A DNA stretch of 12,344 nt, taken from the NCBI GenBank assembly GCA_937900565.1, contig CALCFG010000103.1:1-12344 (forward strand), in the 5' to 3' direction. This DNA comes from an uncultured Erysipelotrichaceae bacterium (GTDB lineage Bacteria; Bacillota_I; Bacilli_A; Erysipelotrichales; Erysipelotrichaceae). Positions 7,553 through 12,344 of this stretch are shown here, one piece after another. A model generated the notes under the pieces. That model saw only the letters and a list, made by a program, of their open reading frames with translations. It ran no database searches and was not told where the DNA came from. A program made the position numbers and the translations under genes. Numbering within the stretch: the first letter of the stretch is position 1; every line of letters begins with the position of its first letter.

Positions 7553-8572
7553 TTATAATGTTTTTTGATAAAGTTTTGCTACTTCCAATCCAGAAATAAA
7601 TGGTGTTAATTTAACCGTACATCCAGCTAATAAATCAACATCAGTTGAAAGACCATCTGCCAATTCCATTCCAATAACTTCATCTAATGTTTTACCTACA
7701 CAGTAGGCTTGGAAAGCATCCAATTGTTCAAACCATTCTTTTCCGATTGAACTTGCTTTTAACATTCCATATTCATTGCCTAATTCGCGTTTAGTACTTG
7801 TTTTTTCTGGTAATGTCCAATGACCTTCGCTATTCAATTGAGCACTGTTTTGTGCAGTATCAAAATATGTAAATACAATCTTTCCATCTGCATCTAAGCC
7901 ATAAGCAGCAACTGTTGTATTTTCTTGTGCTGAGCCTTCTTTATCACTAACGTCAGTTAATTTAAAGCTAGTTGATAATCCAAATCCAACATCTGCTATT
8001 GGTTCAATTACCATCATATTTTCACTTGCTTGTTTTAATAGATCAACATAACCTGCAATTGCAATCGTACAACCGCTTAATAAATCGGCATCCACTGCTT
8101 TTCCTGCTTCATCAATTTTTAACGCTACAGCTTCTTCTATTGTTTTACCGATTAATGCATTTTCTAATGCGTCCACTTGTTGATACCAGTCAGCCCCAAT
8201 ACTACTTACTTTATGCATACCATAGTCGTTGGCTAACTTACGTTTTGTTGTCGTTTCATTTCCAACAAGTTTTCCTTCACTATCACCTAATACTGTATTT
8301 TCTGCAGTATCAAAGTCGACATACACAATTTTACCTTCAGCATCCAAAACTAACGCAACACTGGAAGTGTCAAATGTTGCACTACCTTTTCCATCTGTCA
8401 CATCAGTGGCTTCAATCGTAGTTTTTGTTGCACTACCAAATTGATAATTACCTGTTATCTCAGTGCTTGGAGTTTCACTTATGACTGGCGAAGCACTAAT
8501 TTGCGCATCATTTTTACTTGCACAAGCCGTTAAACTTAATAAGCCGGCTAAAATTAGATTTAATCTTTTCAT
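7553..8572 (-). CDS. Secreted lipoprotein with two tandem ~150-residue repeats
   Basis: Signal peptide MKRLNLILAGLLSLTAC with lipobox LTAC, so Cys17 should be lipidated and the protein anchored outside the membrane. A Ser/Thr-rich linker (18-40) is followed by two copies of one module, at about 41-180 and 195-330. Matching marks are DAEGKIVYVDFDTAEN (77-92) and DADGKIVFTYFDTAQN (227-242), TKRKLANDYGM and TKRELGNEYGM, SSIGADWYQQVDA and SSIGKEWFEQLDA, and DLLSGCTI and DLLAGCTV, all offset by 150-151 residues. This kind of extracytoplasmic module is common in Firmicutes, with no function I can state. The SGCT/AGCT sites resemble the position of the SGAT motif of FMN-binding domains, but that link is weak. 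The second ATG (8570-8572) was chosen: it is eight bases after AGAAGG, whereas the first (8576-8578) is only two. It diverges from an AraC regulator. Confidence 0.85.
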   Translation of the reverse strand: MKRLNLILAGLLSLTACASKNDAQISASPVISETPSTEITGNYQFGSATKTTIEATDVTDGKGSATFDTSSVALVLDAEGKIVYVDFDTAENTVLGDSEGKLVGNETTTKRKLANDYGMHKVSSIGADWYQQVDALENALIGKTIEEAVALKIDEAGKAVDADLLSGCTIAIAGYVDLLKQASENMMVIEPIADVGFGLSTSFKLTDVSDKEGSAQENTTVAAYGLDADGKIVFTYFDTAQNSAQLNSEGHWTLPEKTSTKRELGNEYGMLKASSIGKEWFEQLDAFQAYCVGKTLDEVIGMELADGLSTDVDLLAGCTVKLTPFISGLEVAKLYQKTL

Positions 8573-8638
8573 ACTCATAACCTTCTTTCACTACCGAAAA
8601 GAATAACGAAACTTGCTATGATTAACCATACACAAATC

Positions 8639-8667
8639 TTTACTAATTTTCATCAAATCTTTATAAT
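8639..8667 (+). promoter_or_regulatory. Candidate promoter of the AraC-type regulator
   Basis: TTTACT (8639-8644, four of six matches) and TATAAT (8662-8667, perfect) are separated by 17 bases. The leader before the ATG at 8687 would be only about a dozen bases and hold the ribosome binding site near its 5' end. No equally good promoter for the divergent lipoprotein gene is visible in the same 114 bases. Confidence 0.5.
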
Positions 8668-8686
8668 TGAGAAAAAAGAGGTTAAC

Positions 8687-9580
8687 ATGAATCATAATCC
8701 TACATTAAATAAATTCGATATTATTACTGACGATCTATGCTTACAAGTGAAAGAATTTCAATTAAAAGCAATGCAATTTGGATCGATTGTTGTTCACAGT
8801 AATGAATATTATGATGAGAAATTTCTTCATTATTTTCGAATTAACTACATTCTAAAAGGTTGTGCTTATATTTATGATATCAATGGAAATATCCAAACAT
8901 TACGTCAAGGTGACGTTGCATTATTGCCACCTGAAAAGGAATTAACCGTAGACGATATGCAAGAAACAACACTTCAATTTATAAATTTTAGTATTTTAAA
9001 TATCGAACAACGACAAGTCTTTAACAGTTTTATCAAAGAAATGATGCCCACATTAAGCGTTCATGATACAGAAAATCAAATTTTTTTGATGATGACACAA
9101 ATCTTCCAAGAAGGAATAAATCAAAATCGTGGTTATAGCTTATGCATACAAGCCATCTTCATTCGTTTATTCATGCAAATGGTCCGTCTTGCCAATAAAT
9201 ATTACAAACCACTACCACCGATAAATCAAAAACTATCAACTCATGATTTATTTAATAAAGCCATTACTTACATTAATGATCATATAACCGATAACATTAC
9301 TATCGAAGCCATTGCTAACCATTGTTCAATTTCCACTGTTTATCTATATAAGATCTTTAAGCAAAACACACATCAAAGTCCACAACAACTGATTATGGAT
9401 TATCGCCTTTCGCTAGCAAAAAATTATTTAGATAACCCTTCCTTATCCATTAAAACCATTGCATTGGAACTTGGTTTTAGTTCCCCCAATCATTTCAGTA
9501 ATCTATTCAAAGCAAAAGAAGGGTTATCCCCTACTCAATACCGTAAAATGCGGTTTACCCAAACTAATTTAAACGATTGA
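8687..9580 (+). CDS. AraC-family transcriptional regulator
   Basis: A 297-residue DNA-binding protein with a ligand-sensing N-terminal domain and a C-terminal AraC/XylS domain. Residues about 35-105 look like a cupin sensor (HYFRINYILKGCAYIYD, then the RQGDVALLPP turn). The C-terminal domain holds two helix-turn-helices: ITIEAIANHCSISTVYLYKI at about 204-223, and SIKTIALELGFSSPNHFSNL at about 254-273, followed by the family signature GLSPTQYRK. The ATG at 8687-8689 was chosen for its AAAGAGG ribosome binding site five bases ahead; an upstream ATG at 8618 has none. Cupin-AraC proteins often sense a sugar or other small molecule, but the effector here is unknown. It is the only plus-strand gene and faces away from the lipoprotein gene, its most likely local target by position. 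Nothing in the sequence proves that. Confidence 0.93.
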   Translation: MNHNPTLNKFDIITDDLCLQVKEFQLKAMQFGSIVVHSNEYYDEKFLHYFRINYILKGCAYIYDINGNIQTLRQGDVALLPPEKELTVDDMQETTLQFINFSILNIEQRQVFNSFIKEMMPTLSVHDTENQIFLMMTQIFQEGINQNRGYSLCIQAIFIRLFMQMVRLANKYYKPLPPINQKLSTHDLFNKAITYINDHITDNITIEAIANHCSISTVYLYKIFKQNTHQSPQQLIMDYRLSLAKNYLDNPSLSIKTIALELGFSSPNHFSNLFKAKEGLSPTQYRKMRFTQTNLND

Positions 9581-9755
9581 TTTCATAAGAAAATGGATTT
9601 GTCCAATTTACAAGCATTACCATAGCCACACAAATAAAGTAAAATACCGTTTATTAAATAATTTAGTATTATTTTTTGTTAAAGTTAAAGCATTTAACAC
9701 ATTAGCCAAAACAGGACTATGATCAATCCCAATTTTTCTATAACTTACTTAAAAA

Positions 9756-10664
9756 CTATTCATGAACACTATAATATTCTAAACCTAACATGCTCTTCCG
9801 AATGCATACTCGACGACTATCTCCAATATTAGTTTTTAAATACTGACTTTTCGACACATTAAACTCTTTTTCTTTGCCACGCCAAGTAGCAATTAATTCA
9901 TAATCTGTTAAGCTATTACCTGTATCAACATCCTTATCTGTAATAACAATTGTTTCATGTTCTGATTTACCAAATGTTAATAAGAAATTAACTGGGAAAG
10001 TAATCGTAAAAGAGAACACTAAAACTGCAAAAATAACTGATAATTTTCGTCCGAATCTTTGTGGCAGTTTTGTGCACAACGATTTAACAATAAAAGGAAT
10101 TGAAAAAACGAGTGTTAAAGTCAATGTTATTTTCAAATAATCAATAAAATCATAGTCAAAAACATTTGTTGTTGCTAGATTTAAAAGCAAAGCAAACGCA
10201 GCTCCAAGAAATGGCATCTGAAGCATAATATCTTCACCTTTTTTAGTCTTTGTTTCAATATATATATACGGATAATACCATAGGTATACCGCATACGATC
10301 CAAGGATTACAAAAACAAGCAATACCATCATCATTTTGCCTCCAATGAAAAAGCCGATGACATCAAGCGCTATAAAAACAAATCCTAGAATACGCAGTAT
10401 TTTCTTAGACTTGTTAAGATCAAATCCACATTTATTAGAAGAAATACTTTCTATTGTTTTATTCTCTTCTACAATTGAACGATAATAATTACGTTCTATG
10501 GACTTGAATGTACGAACATATTTGGACACATCTTTTTTCTTATCTAACAATTCTTCAAAATCCTCAATTTTTTTGTAATAAAAATACAGCTCAACAAATT
10601 TGCCTATTAAAATAACGATAATTGTTAGTGCAATTAAAACTCCAAATAAATCAAAACTATTCAT
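9756..10664 (-). CDS. Multi-pass membrane protein, unknown function
   Basis: A 302-residue protein I do not recognise. A hydrophobic segment at 7-29 is followed by a charged, probably coiled section (31-88). Membrane segments follow at about 90-107, 111-134, 151-165, 177-196 and 208-230. The C-terminal tail of about 70 residues (232-302) is soluble and polar. The ATG at 10662-10664 was chosen because GGGGTGG lies six bases ahead; a TTG start eight codons earlier has no ribosome binding site. The start overlaps the end of a 17-codon ORF, which overlaps the DUF3307 gene, so translation is probably coupled through the cluster. It is the last gene of the right-hand cluster and converges on the AraC gene. 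No clear terminator is seen in the 175 bases between them. Confidence 0.75.
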   Translation of the reverse strand: MNSFDLFGVLIALTIIVILIGKFVELYFYYKKIEDFEELLDKKKDVSKYVRTFKSIERNYYRSIVEENKTIESISSNKCGFDLNKSKKILRILGFVFIALDVIGFFIGGKMMMVLLVFVILGSYAVYLWYYPYIYIETKTKKGEDIMLQMPFLGAAFALLLNLATTNVFDYDFIDYLKITLTLTLVFSIPFIVKSLCTKLPQRFGRKLSVIFAVLVFSFTITFPVNFLLTFGKSEHETIVITDKDVDTGNSLTDYELIATWRGKEKEFNVSKSQYLKTNIGDSRRVCIRKSMLGLEYYSVHE

Positions 10665-10710
10665 CTTCAAACCACCCCAATTCTTCAAACATTTCTCTAG
10701 CAGTTTTCAT
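10657..10710 (-). CDS. Tiny ORF, 17 residues
   Basis: ATG at 10708-10710 to TAG at 10657-10659, encoding MKTAREMFEELGWFEDE. Its ATG overlaps the stop of the DUF3307 gene as ATGA, a GGGG lies a short distance upstream, and its end overlaps the start of the following membrane-protein gene by eight bases. It continues the chain of overlapping genes in the same direction. The AREMFEELG start resembles the beginning of small proteins I recall from Firmicute phages and conjugative elements, so it may be a truncated copy kept as a coupling peptide. Too short to prove as a gene. Confidence 0.45.
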   Translation of the reverse strand: MKTAREMFEELGWFEDE

Positions 10711-11006
10711 CTAATCACCCCATAAAAAATAATTAAAATAATCAAATGCAAAACTTGGTCAGCCAAATAGCTAATTGAGTTATATTTTGCTTTAAGATTA
10801 TCAACAATAAAATGACTGATTAATAAAACGTAAATGCGATAATCATAACCAAACATAATTGCAAACGGTAAACAATAGAGAAAACAATGGATAACCATAT
10901 GGTATAAATTTGTAGCTTTAGTTTTTGCTAAATAGTCAATTTGCAATAAGTAATCACCCACAAAATGGCAACTGAGTAAAACAAATATCATTTTTAAATT
11001 ATTCAT
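10707..11006 (-). CDS. DUF3307-type small membrane protein
   Basis: A 99-residue protein with several hydrophobic segments (about 5-20, 35-52, 57-70 and 83-98). The start has the hallmark of DUF3307 proteins, CHFVGDYLLQID (13-24), with a later SHFIVDNLK (64-72) and DQVLHL (84-89). Conserved His/Asp pairs in the membrane suggest an enzyme or transporter, but the function is not known. DUF3307 genes are frequent in phages and integrative elements. The ATG at 11004-11006 follows GGAG by five bases and overlaps the end of the zinc-ribbon gene by eight bases. Confidence 0.8.
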   Translation of the reverse strand: MNNLKMIFVLLSCHFVGDYLLQIDYLAKTKATNLYHMVIHCFLYCLPFAIMFGYDYRIYVLLISHFIVDNLKAKYNSISYLADQVLHLIILIIFYGVIR

Positions 11007-11280
11007 TTTTGCTCCAATCTAACGCTTGTCCACATTTTGGGCAATAATCGTACTTGTCATAGTCTATTTCATAACGTTCTCCGCATTTTTGACAAACCCA
11101 AGTATCATACACAAGTTCACCGTCATAGAATCCATCCGCTTCAATTAATGGTTTCGTTGGTGTAACTTTATCCACTAATTCTTGCAACACTTCAATCGCT
11201 TCATTCACTTCATTTTCATGCTCTGCATTTCTGCAAAACTTAGCGTCAATCAATACATCTAATGCTTCTTTGCTAGTCAT
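10999..11280 (-). CDS. Small zinc-ribbon protein, phage/mobile-element type
   Basis: A 93-residue cytoplasmic protein. Residues 1-40 are a charged helix pair (EALDVLIDAK, then EAIEVLQELVDKV). Residues 61-86 hold a rubredoxin-like zinc ribbon with Cys63-x2-Cys66 and Cys80-x2-Cys83 (CQKCG, CPKCG). Short proteins of this layout occur in phage and conjugative-element accessory clusters; I cannot assign a role. Start after a GGAG site nine bases ahead; it overlaps the previous gene by eight bases and the following DUF3307 gene by eight bases. Confidence 0.75.
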   Translation of the reverse strand: MTSKEALDVLIDAKFCRNAEHENEVNEAIEVLQELVDKVTPTKPLIEADGFYDGELVYDTWVCQKCGERYEIDYDKYDYCPKCGQALDWSKNE

Positions 11281-11704
11281 GCTTAATTTCTCCGTTAGGA
11301 TTATTCCTGCACTTTATCCCTAGTTCTTGCGGTAAGTATTTCTTACCAACTTCCATACCTTTATACATTGTTTCAGGGTTGAAATAAGGTAACTTGATAG
11401 CTTCATATTTTTTACAATAGGTATTATCTATGTAAATTTCAATCCGTTGGCTTTTATTGTTTCCTGTATTTTTCTTACAAATCATCACCACTCCATACGG
11501 TCTACAAACCGCACTCAAATACTCACGCTCCACTTCGTCTAGGATTGGTTCTTTGTATTCGCTTAACAACCATCTAACCACTTTTCCCAAAGATTTAAAT
11601 TGATTTTCTTTTGTTTCTCGAAAAAACACATCACGCAATTTATCGCATATTAAATTATTATCATTGTCAAAAATCTCATCTCTAAATTTTTCTGCGTTTA
11701 ACAT
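11273..11704 (-). CDS. Phage-like hypothetical protein, 143 residues
   Basis: Soluble protein. An N-terminal helical half (1-55) is followed by EREYLSAVCRPYG (59-71), a beta-rich part, and LPYFNPETMYKGMEVGKKY (105-123) with QELGI (126-130). The E-x-EYLSAV and LPYF-x-MYKGME-(D/G)-KxY-x-ELG pattern is, to my recollection, common in uncharacterised Firmicute phage and ICE proteins. Thirteen residues follow the usual ELG(I/L) end. The ATG at 11702-11704 follows GGGAGAG by five bases and starts directly after the stop of the gene before it. Function unknown. Confidence 0.7.
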   Translation of the reverse strand: MLNAEKFRDEIFDNDNNLICDKLRDVFFRETKENQFKSLGKVVRWLLSEYKEPILDEVEREYLSAVCRPYGVVMICKKNTGNNKSQRIEIYIDNTYCKKYEAIKLPYFNPETMYKGMEVGKKYLPQELGIKCRNNPNGEIKHD

Positions 11705-12163
11705 CTACACTCTCCCATAGTATTTTTCTAGTTCTTCAAAGCTGTACTTGTTGATGATTTCTTGTACTGCTTTTTCCGTTGGGTAATAAAATGGGCTACA
11801 ATGGTTAAAACTATCCGTGTAATTATAATTAGCTTCTTTATTGTTGTAATCTAAATATAAATAGTATTTAAACCGATTACGATCTTCCCAATCTGGCTCA
11901 AAGCTTCTTTTCTTGCAGAAGTTATACATATCCAATGCAAATCGTGCTTCTTCTTCGGTTTGATAAACGTTACGCTTGTTTAATGCAAAATAGTCATAAT
12001 AGCAATCTTCCCAAAGGCTATATACCACTTCACCACAGATATTAATCTTCCAATATGTATCATTCATTTTAGGTATCCAATCCCCTTTAGGCTTTAACAT
12101 TTCCATTAATTCATCCGTTACTTCACAATCGCCATATTTCTCAATCAATTCACTTAGTTTCAT
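11705..12163 (-). CDS. Phage-like hypothetical protein, 152 residues
   Basis: Soluble protein, rich in Tyr and Trp. It begins MKLSELIEKYGDCEVTDELM, then WIPKMNDTYWKINICGEV (about 29-46) and NVYQTEEEARFALDMYNF (65-82), and ends with a helical tail. The W-P-x-G/N-x-Y-W...V...NV(F/Y)xTEEEAxFALxM layout matches a family I know from Firmicute phages and conjugative elements, with no assigned function. The start follows AAAGGAG at a good distance. A plausible promoter in the 116 bases upstream is not clear. Confidence 0.7.
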   Translation of the reverse strand: MKLSELIEKYGDCEVTDELMEMLKPKGDWIPKMNDTYWKINICGEVVYSLWEDCYYDYFALNKRNVYQTEEEARFALDMYNFCKKRSFEPDWEDRNRFKYYLYLDYNNKEANYNYTDSFNHCSPFYYPTEKAVQEIINKYSFEELEKYYGRV

Positions 12164-12189
12164 TTTTAATCTCCTTTTTGCGCTTTTTT

Positions 12190-12232
12190 CTCAAAAATGA
12201 TGTTTTAATTCTAAAAATTCACTGTTTTTGAG
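12190..12232. repeat. Inverted repeat upstream of the 152-residue gene
   Basis: CTCAAAAA (12190-12197) and TTTTTGAG (12225-12232) form an eight-base inverted repeat with a 27-base loop. It is AT-rich and not followed by a T-run on the minus strand. It could be a regulatory hairpin in the leader of the cluster or chance. Confidence 0.3.
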
Positions 12233-12279
12233 GTCTTTTGTAAACTTTTTATTACAATTTGTATATTAACTACCTAAAA

Positions 12280-12344
12280 TCATTCATTAATAATTACTTT
12301 ATCGATTTCAACATCACGTACATTAAATCCATTTGCAAATTTAT
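12280..12344 (-). CDS. C-terminal end of an unknown protein (cut by window edge)
   Basis: One frame is open from the right edge to the TGA at 12280-12282. The last residues are KFANGFNVRDVEIDKVIINE, which read like a beta-strand-rich protein end. The other two minus-strand frames hit stops within the same stretch. The start is outside the window, so nothing can be said of the function. It lies 116 bases upstream of the 152-residue gene, in the same direction. Confidence 0.5.
   Translation of the reverse strand, partial: KFANGFNVRDVEIDKVIINE

Noticed and set aside
7972..8444. Plus-strand ORFs of 149 and 71 residues
   Set aside because: Antisense shadows of the repeat lipoprotein; the longer one is just Leu/His/Gln-rich readout of that gene.
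9592..9607. Possible terminator after the AraC gene (TGGA-TTTG-TCCA)
   Set aside because: Only four base pairs and no T-run.
9617..9745. Minus-strand open stretch containing GIDHSPVLANVLNALT after the membrane protein gene
   Set aside because: No start codon or ribosome binding site, stops at both ends, and no family I could name. It may be a gene fragment but there is too little to call it.

Overview
The window looks like chromosomal DNA from a low-GC Gram-positive bacterium. The heat-shock operon has the order hrcA-grpE-dnaK under CIRCE control. The DnaK N-terminal domain is of the compact Firmicute type, and ribosome binding sites are strong and A/G-rich. An Erysipelotrichia-like host is a guess from protein flavour and is not proven. 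All genes are on the minus strand except one AraC-type regulator.

Left part (1-3244): the heat-shock operon, read right to left. A sigma-A-type promoter carries two CIRCE-like operators, one near-perfect over the -35 and one half-degenerate over the start of the transcript. It is followed by hrcA (repressor), grpE (nucleotide exchange factor) and dnaK (Hsp70, cut by the left edge after 523 codons). The grpE start with its strong ribosome binding site is out of frame with the rest of grpE: reading from that ATG gives 8 codons and a stop. This is either a real one-base frameshift or a sequence error.

Gap (3245-4128): no intact gene of normal size. It holds the remains of a type II toxin-antitoxin pair: a Phd/YefM-like antitoxin with two stops and a frameshift, then the C-terminal scrap of a RelE/ParE-like toxin. 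It also holds one 57-codon ORF of unknown meaning and a hairpin.

Middle (4129-7467): a tightly overlapped three-gene unit, exoA (AP endonuclease/exonuclease III) > glpK (glycerol kinase) > hemW (radical SAM haem chaperone). A clear intrinsic terminator just upstream separates it from the next gene.

Next (7553-9580): a secreted lipoprotein made of two copies of a ~150-residue module, transcribed divergently from an AraC-family regulator that may control it.

Right part (9756-12344): a compact minus-strand cluster of small overlapping or abutting genes. In order of transcription these are the end of an unknown protein, two proteins of phage/ICE accessory type, a zinc-ribbon protein, a DUF3307 membrane protein, a 17-residue peptide ORF and a multi-pass membrane protein. 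The compact coupling and protein types suggest a mobile-element or prophage-derived segment. No integrase, attachment site or structural phage gene is visible inside the window.
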